NCBI RefSeq assembly: GCF_004000785.1
Contig: NZ_BILX01000013.1
Location: forward strand, 1 to 64,000
Length of the DNA stretch: 64,000 nt
Direction of reading: 5' to 3'
Source: Paenibacillus ehimensis NBRC 15659
GTDB lineage: Bacteria > Bacillota > Bacilli > Paenibacillales > NBRC-103111
Shown piece by piece: positions 8,222 to 17,241 of the stretch. Position numbers and translations under genes: made by a program. How positions within the stretch are numbered: the first letter of the stretch is position 1; every line of letters starts with the position of its first letter. The notes beneath the pieces are model-generated. The model saw only the letters and a list, made by a program, of their open reading frames with translations. It was not told where the DNA came from and did no database searches.

Positions 8222-10066
8222 ATGTGTGGAATCACGGGATGGATTGATTGGAACAAAGATTTGACCCAGTATCCGTCCGTTCTCGAAACGATGACGGATA
8301 CGCTCGCCTCGCGCGGTCCGGATGCCTCCGGCAGCTGGATCACGCCCCGCTGCGCGCTCGGCCACCGCCGTCTGAGCGTCATGGATCCGGCGGGCGGAGC
8401 CCAGCCCATGACCCGGAAAGTCGGGGATAACACAATAACCATCGTCTATAACGGCGAGCTATACAATGCGCCCGAATTAAAAAAAGAGCTGGAGCAGCGC
8501 GGCCACCGGTTCGCTACCACCTGCGACACCGAGGTGCTGCTCGTTTCGTTCGTCGAATGGGGCCGAGCCTGCGTCGACCGGCTCAACGGCATTTTTGCCT
8601 TTGCCATCTGGGACGACGAGGAGCAGTCGCTGTTCCTCGTCCGCGACCGGCTGGGCGTCAAGCCTCTTTTCTATTCCTACTCGGAAGGCCGGCTGCTGTT
8701 CGGTTCGGAGCCGAAGGCCATCCTGGCGCATCCGGACTTTACGGTTCAGATCAGCGGCGAAGGGCTGGCGGAAATTTTCGCCATCGGTCCGGCGCGCACG
8801 CCAGGCCACGGCGTCTATAAAAATATGCAGGAGCTGAAGCCGGGTCACTGCATGGTCATGGATGCGCGCGGCCTAAGCGTACGCGCCTACTGGAAGCTGG
8901 AAAGCAAGCCGCACGAGGACGACGTGGAGACGACGGCCGCCAAAGTGCGCGAGCTGCTACGGGACACGGTGATCCGCCAGCTCGCTTCGGATGTGCCGAT
9001 CTGCACGCTGCTGTCCGGCGGGCTCGATTCCAGCGCTCTAACGACGTTTGCCGCACAATATTATGCGCAGCAAGGGCTCGGCGCCCTGCACACCTATTCG
9101 GTCGACTATGTCGACAACGATAAGCATTTCCAAGCAAGCGCCTTTCAGCCGAATGCGGATACGCCTTGGATCAGGCGGATGACGGAACACCTCGAAACCG
9201 TGCATCATGCGATCGAATTCGATACGCCGGAACTGGTCGAGGCGCTCCGAACCGTCGTGCTGGCCAGGGACTTGCCCGGAATGGCCGATGTGGACGGTTC
9301 GCTTTATTTGTTTTGCCGGGAAATTAAAAAAGGCGCCACGGTGGCGATATCCGGCGAGGCGGCCGACGAAATTTTCGGCGGGTACCCTTGGTTTCACCGG
9401 GAGGAAGCGCTGAATGCCGGAACGTTCCCATGGTCGCTGGCAACCCCCGAACGCATCGCCCTGCTGTCTCCCGAATTCGTCGATTGGGTGAAGCCCGCCC
9501 AGTATGTGCAGGACCGCTACCGCCAAGCGCTTTCCGAAGTGCCGCGTCTGGCAGGCGAAAACGGACAGCAAAACAGGATGCGGGAGATGTCCTATTTGAA
9601 CATCACCCGCTTTATGCCGACGCTGCTCGACCGCAAAGACCGGATGAGCATGGCGGTCGGCCTCGAAGTGCGCGTACCGTTCTGCGATCATCGGCTGGTC
9701 GAATACGTGTGGAACATTCCGTGGGAGGTCAAAACCGCCGGCGACCGGGAGAAAGGCATATTGCGCAAAGCGCTCCGCGGCATTCTTCCCGAAGACGTGC
9801 TGGCCCGCAAGAAAAGCCCGTATCCGAAAACGCACAATCCGAACTATTTGTCCGCCGTCCGCTCCTGGGTACTGGACATCTTAAGCGATCCGTCCTCGCC
9901 TCTGCTTCCGTTCATCGATACGGCCAAAATCCGCACCCTCGCCGAGGACGACGAAGGCCGCTTCCAGCTGCCTTGGTTCGGCCAGCTGATGACCGGGCCG
10001 CAGCTGTTCGCTTATTTGGCTCAAGTCGACACGTGGCTGCGCCATTACAAAGTATCGATCCGGTAA
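8222..10066 (+). CDS. asnB: Asparagine synthetase (glutamine-hydrolysing)
   Basis: Makes asparagine from aspartate, ATP and glutamine. The 614-residue protein has an N-terminal class II glutaminase domain that must expose Cys2, so translation should begin at ATG 8222 (MCGITGW), which has GGAGAGG nine bases upstream, and not at the in-frame ATG 8213. The synthetase domain has the PP-loop SGGLDSS near residue 265 and SGEAADEIFGGY. Its length is like B. subtilis AsnO (614 residues), a sporulation paralogue, but which of the asn paralogues it represents is not clear. It converges on rdgB with a 10-base gap. Confidence 0.93.
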   Translation: MCGITGWIDWNKDLTQYPSVLETMTDTLASRGPDASGSWITPRCALGHRRLSVMDPAGGAQPMTRKVGDNTITIVYNGELYNAPELKKELEQRGHRFATTCDTEVLLVSFVEWGRACVDRLNGIFAFAIWDDEEQSLFLVRDRLGVKPLFYSYSEGRLLFGSEPKAILAHPDFTVQISGEGLAEIFAIGPARTPGHGVYKNMQELKPGHCMVMDARGLSVRAYWKLESKPHEDDVETTAAKVRELLRDTVIRQLASDVPICTLLSGGLDSSALTTFAAQYYAQQGLGALHTYSVDYVDNDKHFQASAFQPNADTPWIRRMTEHLETVHHAIEFDTPELVEALRTVVLARDLPGMADVDGSLYLFCREIKKGATVAISGEAADEIFGGYPWFHREEALNAGTFPWSLATPERIALLSPEFVDWVKPAQYVQDRYRQALSEVPRLAGENGQQNRMREMSYLNITRFMPTLLDRKDRMSMAVGLEVRVPFCDHRLVEYVWNIPWEVKTAGDREKGILRKALRGILPEDVLARKKSPYPKTHNPNYLSAVRSWVLDILSDPSSPLLPFIDTAKIRTLAEDDEGRFQLPWFGQLMTGPQLFAYLAQVDTWLRHYKVSIR

Positions 10067-10076
10067 GAGCAGTTGC

Positions 10077-10706
10077 TTATGCCAAGAAGTTCCACAATTT
10101 GCGGATCGCCTGACCGCGATGGCTGATCGCATTTTTCTCTTCGAGCGTCAGCTCCGCCAGCGTCCGGCCGAGCTGCGGGACGTAAAACAACGGATCATAC
10201 CCGAAGCCCCCGCTGCCTCGCGGCTCGCGAATGATCACGCCCTCGCAGGTCCCTTCGACTTCGGCAAGGGGCGTTCCTTCCACATCCACGAGCGCAATGG
10301 CGCTGACAAAACGTGCGGGGCTGAGCGCTTCGGGATGAGCCGCATGATCCGGCCGGGGCAGCGGCGCCAGCTTGTCCAGCTCGCTGACGAGCTTGCGGTT
10401 ATTCGCCGCATCGTCCTTCGGCTCGCCCGCGTAACGGGCGGAGTATACCCCCGGCGCGCCGTTCAGACGGTCCACGCACAAGCCGGAGTCGTCCGCCACC
10501 GCAGGAACGCCGAGCTGCCGGGCCACCGCTCTGGCTTTGATCAAGGCGTTCGCCGCAAAGGTATCCCCGTCTTCGACGATATCCGGGATCTCCGGGTAAT
10601 CGAGCAGGCTTTTGACCGCAATGCCTTTCTCCCGGAACATCGTCTCGAATTCCTTAAGCTTACCGGCGTTTGTCGTCGCGATGACGACTTCAGCTCCGAG
10701 CCGCAT
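10077..10706 (-). CDS. rdgB: XTP/dITP pyrophosphatase (RdgB/HAM1)
   Basis: Removes non-canonical purine nucleoside triphosphates from the nucleotide pool. The 209-residue protein has the N-terminal substrate motif [11 protein letters not shown], the ADDSGL loop, and SHRGQA near the C-terminus. ATG 10706 follows AAGGGGG and lies inside the last codons of rph (17-base overlap), so the two are translationally coupled. The gerM-rph-rdgB order is that of B. subtilis gerM-rph-ysnA. Confidence 0.95.
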   Translation of the reverse strand: MRLGAEVVIATTNAGKLKEFETMFREKGIAVKSLLDYPEIPDIVEDGDTFAANALIKARAVARQLGVPAVADDSGLCVDRLNGAPGVYSARYAGEPKDDAANNRKLVSELDKLAPLPRPDHAAHPEALSPARFVSAIALVDVEGTPLAEVEGTCEGVIIREPRGSGGFGYDPLFYVPQLGRTLAELTLEEKNAISHRGQAIRKLWNFLA

Positions 10707-11448
10707 GGGATGCCCCCTTGATGCGTTCGGCAATCGGTCCGAGCGCCAGCGCTTGTCCCCGGATCATCTCCTGGATCCCCGTTTCGGCCAGCGCCAACAG
10801 CGCGTCAAGCTCTTGCCGGGAGAACGGGGCTTCTTCGCCGGTTCCCTGCACCTCGACAAATTTGCCTTGGCCTGTCATCACGACGTTCATATCGACCTTC
10901 GCTTTGGAATCCTCTTCGTAGTTCAGGTCCAGACACGGCTGCTCCTGAATGATGCCCACGCTCACGGAACCGAGAAAATCGGTGATCGGGAACCGGTTCA
11001 AATTCCGCTCCCGCACGATTTTATCCACCGCGATCGCCATGGCGACGAACGCGCCGGTGATCGATGTCGTCCGGGTGCCTCCGTCCGCCTGGATCACGTC
11101 GCAGTCCAGCGTAATGGAACGTTCGCCCAGCGCTTCCAGATCGACGACGGAACGCAGCGCCCGTCCGATCAGCCGCTGGATTTCCATGGTGCGTCCGCCC
11201 AGCTTCCCTTTGGCCGCTTCGCGCTGATTACGGACCGAAGTCGCCCGGGGCAGCATCGAGTATTCGGCCGTCACCCATCCTTTGCCCTGCCCCTTCATAA
11301 ACGGCGGGACCCGCTCCTCCACCGTCGCCGTGCAGATGACCCGTGTATCTCCCACTTCGATCAGCACCGAGCCTTCGGCGTGTTTATTGTAATTGGTCGT
11401 AATTTTCACAGAACGCGTCTGATCGACTCTTCTTCCGTCGCTTCTCAT
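10690..11448 (-). CDS. rph: Ribonuclease PH
   Basis: Phosphorolytic 3'-5' exoribonuclease that trims tRNA 3' ends. The 252-residue protein has the canonical start [12 protein letters not shown] and the segments [31 protein letters not shown] and DLNYEEDS that hold the RNA- and phosphate-binding residues. Lies between gerM (upstream, separated by a terminator) and rdgB (overlapping). Confidence 0.96.
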   Translation of the reverse strand: MRSDGRRVDQTRSVKITTNYNKHAEGSVLIEVGDTRVICTATVEERVPPFMKGQGKGWVTAEYSMLPRATSVRNQREAAKGKLGGRTMEIQRLIGRALRSVVDLEALGERSITLDCDVIQADGGTRTTSITGAFVAMAIAVDKIVRERNLNRFPITDFLGSVSVGIIQEQPCLDLNYEEDSKAKVDMNVVMTGQGKFVEVQGTGEEAPFSRQELDALLALAETGIQEMIRGQALALGPIAERIKGASHAARS

Positions 11449-11530
11449 CTAAGTCTCATTTCCTCCTTTTGGCTTTCACGTTCCCATTGTACCAGAGCGC
11501 CCTGCGAAAACCAAACGGGCCTGCGGAAAC

Positions 11531-11573
11531 GAAAAAGCGCTCCTTCCGAAAGCGGGCCGCACAGGAAGGAGCG
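11531..11573 (-). terminator. Terminator of gerM
   Basis: CGCTCCTTCC (11538-11547) pairs with GGAAGGAGCG (11564-11573). Read on the minus strand it is followed by CTTTTTC. It separates gerM from rph although their order is conserved in Bacillus. Confidence 0.8.
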
Positions 11574-11599
11574 TTTATTTATGCGGCATCGCGCCGCAG

Positions 11600-12640
11600 C
11601 TACAGCTTCAGCTGATTCACGGTTTGAGGCCGGGATACGGGCTTCGCGTAGCTCTGATTGTCGGTTGCGCTTACTTTGGCGTCGCCGTTCACGAGAATTT
11701 GCACCTTGGCGGCCGCGTTCGTATTTTCCGTGAGCGACAAAACGACCGCTTTCAACGCCTCGGCCGGCGCTTTTTTATCCGGGCCGAGCATTTTGTCCGA
11801 GAAATTGACCGTAATCAAGTCGTCCGTTTTGTCCACTTTGAGCAGCTCGGCTCCCGGAGCCATGACGGCCACCAGGCCTTTCTTCTGATCCGGTCCCGCA
11901 ATGAGCTGCCGGATGACCGCTTCCGCGACGTTGTCCGTCCTTGGAACGAGCCGGGTGACGGGCACGTAATAGCTGTAATTTTCCTGATTCTGATTCAAGA
12001 AATACAGCGTAACCGGCGTCGATTGACCGTACTCTACGCTTTCCGGCTTCTCCACGTTGATTCCGATCGCCCGGGTCAGCGCTTCGTCAAGCGGCGTGCC
12101 GCCGACCGGCATCTCTTTCAAAGGCTTGCCCTCGACGCGAAGCTGCACTTTCTCTACCGAAGGAAAGCCCGTCAAGGTCCAGGTGACGGCTTCCATAATT
12201 TTTCTTTCGTCCTGCAAGTTATAATCCGTAAACATTTTGGAAAAATCAACGATAGCCAGCTTTTGATCTTCCACGATGTTAATGCCTTTAATTTCGGTAC
12301 CTTTGGGAAGGAGGCTTGTAAATCCGGCCGGCAAACGTCCTTGTACCGGACCGCCGTCCACCATGTATTCAAGCGCCTTGCGGGCGGCGCCTTGGGTCTT
12401 TTCGACTTGAACGGCAATCGGAGCGACGAACCCTTTTTCGTCCTTGGCATAAATCGTCACCTGCATCGGATTGGCAACGGTCTGGGACACTTTGCCGCTT
12501 GTGGCCATGGCGTCGGCTCCGGCCGGCGGAGGATCGATTTGCTGAGACTGTTCCTTCTTTCCCGGAAGCGAGCAGCCGGAGGTAAGCAGAACGATCATTC
12601 CGACAACGGCGGCCCATCGTATCCATTTGTATTGTTTCAT
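11600..12640 (-). CDS. gerM: Spore germination protein GerM (lipoprotein, two GerMN domains)
   Basis: A 346-residue secreted lipoprotein: signal peptide with the lipobox LLTSGC, a short linker, then two GerMN domains of about 130 residues each (the first from about residue 55, the second from about 200, beginning VTLYFLNQNQENY). GerM in B. subtilis acts in the mother cell during engulfment, stabilising the SpoIIIA-SpoIIQ complex and affecting germination. ATG 12640 has AAGGAGGA before it; the longer frame to 12706 is discarded. A sigma-E-like promoter lies about 45-75 bases upstream. Confidence 0.93.
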   Translation of the reverse strand: MKQYKWIRWAAVVGMIVLLTSGCSLPGKKEQSQQIDPPPAGADAMATSGKVSQTVANPMQVTIYAKDEKGFVAPIAVQVEKTQGAARKALEYMVDGGPVQGRLPAGFTSLLPKGTEIKGINIVEDQKLAIVDFSKMFTDYNLQDERKIMEAVTWTLTGFPSVEKVQLRVEGKPLKEMPVGGTPLDEALTRAIGINVEKPESVEYGQSTPVTLYFLNQNQENYSYYVPVTRLVPRTDNVAEAVIRQLIAGPDQKKGLVAVMAPGAELLKVDKTDDLITVNFSDKMLGPDKKAPAEALKAVVLSLTENTNAAAKVQILVNGDAKVSATDNQSYAKPVSRPQTVNQLKL

Positions 12641-12684
12641 TGCGTGTTCCTCCTTGGTATTGGGGTGTTGTCCGTTTTTACTTT

Positions 12685-12714
12685 TATGTATACGGGCGGC
12701 AGACAAGTTTATGA
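12685..12714 (-). promoter_or_regulatory. Candidate sigma-E promoter of gerM
   Basis: On the minus strand TCATAAA (12708-12714) and TATACATA (12685-12692) are 15 bases apart, close to the sigma-E pattern of an ATA-containing -35 and a CATAC-type -10. B. subtilis gerM is known to belong to the sigma-E regulon. Confidence 0.45.
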
Positions 12715-12773
12715 CACCAATTTGTCCGATTTGGAGGACGAATGCATTTATGGTACTTTGGACGGATGTATCC

Positions 12774-12803
12774 TTGATTTATACAGTACTAAAAGCCTAT
12801 AAT
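12774..12803 (+). promoter_or_regulatory. Sigma-A promoter of the GGDEF gene
   Basis: TTGATT (12774-12779) and TATAAT (12798-12803) are separated by 18 bases, 34 bases before the start codon. Confidence 0.6.
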
Positions 12804-12837
12804 ATAGATGTGTTTTTCCAAAAAGAGGTGATTTTCC

Positions 12838-13710
12838 ATGGAAAACCGTCTTCACGATTTCGTGCCTGACGACCTATATCGGGCCGTTGTGCTTCAATCT
12901 CCGGATTGGCTGTGGGTCTTCGACGAAACCGGTTCGCCGGTCGGCTTGTCTCCGGAGCCCAACTACGGCTCGGCGTTGTTCCGCTGGGTATACGAAACCG
13001 ATCTCCCTCCGCTGCAGCAGGCATGCCGCCGGCTGGTTCAAGAGCGCGAACCGTTCGCTATGACGTTTCGGGCCGTGCTGCCGGACGGAGCTCTCGTATG
13101 GCTTGAAGGCCAAGGATATCCGTTAGCATGCAAGTCTTCGGGATGGCAGGCCGCCTTGGCAGCCAAAGACATTACAGCGTTCAAAAAACAGGAAGAACGG
13201 CTGACCCGTCTGGCTTACTACGATCCGTTGACCCAGCTCCCGAACCGCAGGCTGTTTCAAGACCGCTTTACGCAATCGCTGCATATGGCGAAGCGCTACC
13301 ACCATAAGCTGGCCGTCATTTACTTGGACCTCGATGATTTCAAACGCATTAACGATACATACGGCCATGCCACCGGCGACGAGCTGCTGACCATGGCCGC
13401 TTCCCGTCTCTCGCATTCCATCCGGGAACCGGATACCGTCTGCCGGATGGGCGGCGACGAATTCGTCGTGCTGCTGCAGCAGTTCGAGCACCGGGAGGAT
13501 ATTGCCAAGATCGTCCGCAGAATCGCGCAGACGCTAAACCAGCCTTTCGAGCTGAACGGACAAACCATGAGCATTACGGGCAGCATCGGCGTTTCCTGCT
13601 ACCCCGAGGACGGGCAGGATATCGAAACGCTGCTGCAGTGCGCCGACACGGCGATGTACGCATCGAAGCAGCAAGGCAAAAACCATTTCCGGTTTTTCTC
13701 GGATTTCTAA
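12838..13710 (+). CDS. PAS-GGDEF diguanylate cyclase
   Basis: A 290-residue cytosolic protein. Residues 1-115 form a PAS-like sensory domain (DWLWVFDETG, then GALVWLEGQGYPL) and residues 125-290 a GGDEF domain. The active-site motif is intact (GGDEF, 205-209), and RxxD (REPD, 196-199) sits five residues before it, which is the product-inhibition I-site. It should therefore make cyclic di-GMP and be feedback-inhibited. There is no EAL domain and no membrane segment. The start has AGAGGTG before it. The downstream pgpA-like gene is 10 bases away, probably in the same transcript, with a terminator after it. Confidence 0.9.
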   Translation: MENRLHDFVPDDLYRAVVLQSPDWLWVFDETGSPVGLSPEPNYGSALFRWVYETDLPPLQQACRRLVQEREPFAMTFRAVLPDGALVWLEGQGYPLACKSSGWQAALAAKDITAFKKQEERLTRLAYYDPLTQLPNRRLFQDRFTQSLHMAKRYHHKLAVIYLDLDDFKRINDTYGHATGDELLTMAASRLSHSIREPDTVCRMGGDEFVVLLQQFEHREDIAKIVRRIAQTLNQPFELNGQTMSITGSIGVSCYPEDGQDIETLLQCADTAMYASKQQGKNHFRFFSDF

Positions 13711-13720
13711 GGAGGCCTCT

Positions 13721-14236
13721 ATGAGCTACAGCTTGAACAGCAAGCAGGTTGCCGAAGCTTCGGCCTTTTGGCTGACGAAGCGCGGCGTCACCATGGAAGA
13801 TATAGCGGAGCTTACGTATTTTCTGCAAAAAGACTACTACGCCAGCCTGACAATGGACGAATGCCGGGCAAGCGTGGAGCAGGTCCTCGGCAAACGGGAA
13901 GTGCAGAATGCCATTCTGACGGGAATTCAGCTCGACGTGCTGGCCGAGGAGGGCAAGCTGCTGTCTCCGCTTCAGGAGATGATCGAAAATGACGAGGGGC
14001 TGTACGGCTGCGACGAAATTCTGGCTCTGTCCATTGTCAATGTATACGGCAGCATCGGGCTCACCAACTTTGGCTATATTGACAAAATCAAGCCGGGGCT
14101 GGTCGGGCGGCTGAACGATAAGAGCGGGGAGCACAAGCATACGTTCCTCGACGATATCGTCGGCGCCATCGCGGCTTCCGCCAGCAGCCGCATCGCCCAC
14201 CGCAAGCAGAAAGAGAAGGAAGATAATCAGATGTAA
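13721..14236 (+). CDS. PgpA/YutG-type phosphatidylglycerophosphatase A
   Basis: A 171-residue protein of the PgpA family, which dephosphorylates phosphatidylglycerophosphate to phosphatidylglycerol. The C-terminal part has the family features GSIGLTNFGYIDKIKPG and HTFLDDIVGAIAA, including the paired Asp residues. Bacillus YutG proteins are of this shorter, more hydrophilic type. It starts with AAGGAGG six bases upstream of ATG. Co-transcription with a diguanylate cyclase is not a usual arrangement. The substrate is inferred from the family and has not been shown for these Gram-positive members. Confidence 0.8.
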   Translation: MSYSLNSKQVAEASAFWLTKRGVTMEDIAELTYFLQKDYYASLTMDECRASVEQVLGKREVQNAILTGIQLDVLAEEGKLLSPLQEMIENDEGLYGCDEILALSIVNVYGSIGLTNFGYIDKIKPGLVGRLNDKSGEHKHTFLDDIVGAIAASASSRIAHRKQKEKEDNQM

Positions 14237-14240
14237 CGGA

Positions 14241-14275
14241 AAACGGCGCTTCTCCGAGGAGAGAGCGCCGTTTTT
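14241..14275 (+). terminator. Terminator of the GGDEF-pgpA unit
   Basis: AAACGGCGCT (14241-14250) pairs with AGCGCCGTTT (14264-14273), followed by a T run. Confidence 0.85.
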
Positions 14276-14306
14276 ACGGTTAACTGGTATACATAGGCTT
14301 TCCCGC

Positions 14307-14954
14307 TTATTTCAATGTCGCCAGCGATTCGGCTACGGTTTGCAGGTCCGCTTCGGACAGCTTGTCCGAGCTAAGAGCAATATAGGTTTTGTCCAGCTTC
14401 AAGTACAGGGTCTTTTTCCCGTCAACCGTGACCCATTGGCCAGTCCCGTTGCGGAGCTTGACCTCCTGCTTCGATTCCACCTTGCCGCTCGGCTTGATCT
14501 CCTCCGGCGACTCCAGGATCGTCATCTTGTAATATTTCAGCGTCAGCAGCTTGGCGCTGGTGGCCATCTGGTCGATCTTATCGTCCGAGGCTCCCCGCTC
14601 CGGCAAATAATACGTCGGAACGCCGGCGTTTTTGGCCGCAGTGGCCAGACTCGTCCGCTCTATCTCGGTGTATTGAAGTTGACCGATTTTGATAGGCGCT
14701 TCCTCCGGCGGCTTGGCCGCCTCTCCGCCTTGACCGGTCTGACCCGGCGGCGTCTGCCCGGATTGGCCAGGCTGCGGGGTCGTTTGCCCGGGTGGAGTCG
14801 TCTGTCCCGGCGTCGTCTGCTCCGTCGGAGCGGGCTCCGGGGTTTTCGGCGGCTGGGCCGCCTCTTTCTTGCAAGCTGTCAGCGTCACGGTGAGAATCAG
14901 TGCGGACAGCAGCGCCGCCGTTCTCATCCATTGTGCGTGTTTTTTCGTTTTCAT
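14307..14954 (-). CDS. Lipoprotein with Pro/Gly/Gln/Thr-rich linker
   Basis: A 215-residue lipoprotein: signal peptide with lipobox VTLTAC near residue 28, a low-complexity linker built on repeats such as PGQTTP and GQTPPG up to about residue 82, then a globular domain of about 130 residues containing PTYYLPERGASDD and a C-terminal helix. I do not recognise the globular domain. ATG 14954 has GGAGGTG before it, and that ribosome binding site overlaps the end of the upstream Ger(x)C-like gene (2-base gap), so the two are coupled and probably act together at the membrane or cell wall. Confidence 0.75.
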   Translation of the reverse strand: MKTKKHAQWMRTAALLSALILTVTLTACKKEAAQPPKTPEPAPTEQTTPGQTTPPGQTTPQPGQSGQTPPGQTGQGGEAAKPPEEAPIKIGQLQYTEIERTSLATAAKNAGVPTYYLPERGASDDKIDQMATSAKLLTLKYYKMTILESPEEIKPSGKVESKQEVKLRNGTGQWVTVDGKKTLYLKLDKTYIALSSDKLSEADLQTVAESLATLK

Positions 14955-14956
14955 CG

Positions 14957-16033
14957 TCAAGCACCTCCGTCGAATGTAACCCTGACCTGCAGATCGATTC
15001 GTGCGCGGGTGAGAGCGTCTCGCCAGCGGTCCTGGTTCCACACGCCAGGATATTGCTGCCGCACGGACTCCCCCAAGCGCAGCGGATCGGAGCGCAAGCC
15101 TTGAAGCAACCGGATCAATTCCGTTCCCTGCCGCTGCAGGTTCGATGCCCAATGATCGGCGGAAACGGATGGTCCGCCGGGCGAAGCCGCCACCCGCATC
15201 ACAAGGTTCAGCCGGGGCTGCTTCAAATCGCCGTTGCTCGCAATTTCAGCCCGGCAAGTAATATTACGCAGCAGCGGGGAATCGGTAGCAAACGGCGTCT
15301 CCGCCGAAGACCATTCGAGCTTCGGCAGACCGTAGCCCCCTATCATGCAAGCAAGCAGATTGCTTTGGGACGAGGTCAACTCGGCCACAAGCTCCTGTTT
15401 CTTAAACAAAAGCGCCCGGGTTGAAACACCCGATGGGCTGGAATTATTATCCTTCGCAGCCGGACCTGCGGACAAATAGGGCAGGACCACATCGTCCTCG
15501 TACGCGCTTCCTGCGTAGCGGAGCGGGTCCGCGGTCCAGCCTCCCTCCCGGAGCCGCGCAATGCCGCCTGTCATCGTCTCCGGGCTGCTGACGAACCTTT
15601 CGGCCGTCCCTTCGACCACCGCCACAAGCGGTCTGCGGCCCTGCTTCACGCCGAGCATCCGGATCTGCCTCGTCCACGAGGCCGGGAAGCCATGCGAACG
15701 CGCCCAGGCTTCGCCGATCGCCACAAGCTCCGGCGGCCGGTGCCGCTCCCACCGATAGGCCGCAGCTTGGAACGAAACGAACGATTGCAGCCGCGGACCG
15801 GCGTTCGAGTAAGGCTGCAGCGGACGGCCGGACGCAGCCAGGCCGTAGCCTGTCGTTACGCGAAGGCCGCCGGGGCCTTCGTCAATGCCTGCGGCAACGA
15901 GCTGCGCTTCCTCCGCTTGCCATGCGCTTGGCCCCGCATCCGCCAAGCGGACGCACCCCGCCACGGGCAGCAGACAAGCCGCAGCGAGCGGCAGCGATAT
16001 GGCCCGGATCATCAAAATTCGCTTTAGGTTCAA
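14957..16033 (-). CDS. Divergent Ger(x)C-family lipoprotein
   Basis: A 358-residue lipoprotein with lipobox LPVAGC. The C-terminal third resembles the GerAC/GerBC domain: GVSTRALLFKKQELVAEL matches the FKxxxLVG segment, and the end (RSDPLRLGESVRQQYPGVW followed by a WRDA helix and an L-Q-V-R-V strand) matches the family's sD-lG-yP-W pattern. GerC proteins are lipoprotein subunits of nutrient germinant receptors. No gerA- or gerB-type subunit is adjacent; instead the partner is a Pro-rich lipoprotein. The start is a TTG at 16033 with GGAGGC before it; ATG eight codons in is the alternative. The match is partial, so the family call is moderate. Confidence 0.6.
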   Translation of the reverse strand: MNLKRILMIRAISLPLAAACLLPVAGCVRLADAGPSAWQAEEAQLVAAGIDEGPGGLRVTTGYGLAASGRPLQPYSNAGPRLQSFVSFQAAAYRWERHRPPELVAIGEAWARSHGFPASWTRQIRMLGVKQGRRPLVAVVEGTAERFVSSPETMTGGIARLREGGWTADPLRYAGSAYEDDVVLPYLSAGPAAKDNNSSPSGVSTRALLFKKQELVAELTSSQSNLLACMIGGYGLPKLEWSSAETPFATDSPLLRNITCRAEIASNGDLKQPRLNLVMRVAASPGGPSVSADHWASNLQRQGTELIRLLQGLRSDPLRLGESVRQQYPGVWNQDRWRDALTRARIDLQVRVTFDGGA

Positions 16034-16161
16034 AGGAAGCCGCCTCCAGTTGAAAAAATAGTCCGATAATCGTTTAACGAAAAAACGCGTTACAGATCAT
16101 CTACTATTCCCCAACGACTCCCTTTTTATTCCAGAGCCTACTTCCTCATGCCCGCCGACCT

Positions 16162-16203
16162 CAAAAAGCGGCAGGCTCCGTTCGAAAAACGGAGCTATGC
16201 CGC
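16162..16203 (-). terminator. Terminator of the metallo-hydrolase gene
   Basis: A nested stem, GCGGCA/TGCCGC outside and GCTCCGTT/AACGGAGC inside, is followed on the minus strand by TTTTTGA. Confidence 0.8.
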
Positions 16204-16244
16204 ATGGCAGCCGGTCGGTCGAAACCGGCGTTGGGTTTGTCCTA

Positions 16245-17240
16245 CTAAGCCTGCCGGTACAATACGAGTCCCTCACGCACGCTTTCAGTCAGCTGGCCGG
16301 CTTCGCGAAGCCAGATCAGGTGCGCGAGCGTTTCCGACAGCGCAAAGCGCAGCTGGTGCAGGCTTAGCCGCTCCCCGAAGGTCGCCCGGCATACGTGATA
16401 CGCCGTTGCCGGCTCTGCAAGCTTCGACCGCATCGCCTCCAGACGCTCCGCATGATGGGCGATCAATTCGTCCGCCCGCTGCTGCAGGTAGCCGAAAGGC
16501 TCCCGGTGACCCGGAAAAGCGAGCCTCACCTCGTAGCCGCGAATCGCTTCCAGGCTGGTCAAATAGCTGGCAAGCGGGTTCTCGTCGATCCCTCCGGGCA
16601 AGTAGCTGACGTTCGGGGATATTTGCGGAAGCACGTGATCCCCGCAGAACATGACGGCCGTCTCCGCGCGGTAAAAGCACAAATGCCCTGCGGCATGCCC
16701 GGGCGTCTCAATCGCTTCGTAGTCCTCGCGGCCAAGCCTTACACGCTCCCCGGCTTCCACCACGGTGACCTCCGGCTGCGGCGAAACGGACGCGACAAAG
16801 CCGTCCATATGGTCCTCCATCGGCTTCACCAGCTCCTCCGGCAGCCCTTCCCGCCGGAAAAGCCCGATGATCCGCTGCGTCATCGGCTGCCCGTCCCCCC
16901 AGAGCAAGCGCGCTTGTTCAAGCCCGCTCCGCGACATCAGCACAGGCGCGCCGGTGCGCTCTTGAAACCACCCGGCCAACCCGTAGTGGTCCGGGTGATG
17001 ATGCGTCAGCACGATGCGGTCGATATCGGAATAGCCGAGCCCCAGCTCCACCAGCGCCGACGTCCAGGCCGCCTCGGCCGCCTCCGTCCGAAGCCCCGGG
17101 TCGATCAGCGTCCAGCCGCTCTCCCCCGGCAGCAAATAGCTGTTCACCCAGCGCAGCGGAAACGGCAGGGGCACCTTGATCTGCAGTACGTCGCCGTGCT
17201 TCGTCACGCTCCCTTGGCGGCTTGAAGGCGATCCGTCCAT
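16245..17240 (-). CDS. MBL-fold metallo-hydrolase
   Basis: A 331-residue metallo-beta-lactamase-fold hydrolase with the metal-binding motif THHHPDHYG, a further ligand in TPGHAAGHLCFY and CGDHVL. The length and the C-terminal helical extension after residue 230 fit the glyoxalase II-like/RNase Z-unrelated hydrolases with a LACTB2-type helical tail. Substrate unknown. ATG 17240 has CAGGAGGG before it and lies 1 base after the stop of the methyltransferase gene, so the two form an operon. Confidence 0.85.
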   Translation of the reverse strand: MDGSPSSRQGSVTKHGDVLQIKVPLPFPLRWVNSYLLPGESGWTLIDPGLRTEAAEAAWTSALVELGLGYSDIDRIVLTHHHPDHYGLAGWFQERTGAPVLMSRSGLEQARLLWGDGQPMTQRIIGLFRREGLPEELVKPMEDHMDGFVASVSPQPEVTVVEAGERVRLGREDYEAIETPGHAAGHLCFYRAETAVMFCGDHVLPQISPNVSYLPGGIDENPLASYLTSLEAIRGYEVRLAFPGHREPFGYLQQRADELIAHHAERLEAMRSKLAEPATAYHVCRATFGERLSLHQLRFALSETLAHLIWLREAGQLTESVREGLVLYRQA

Positions 17241-17241
17241 A

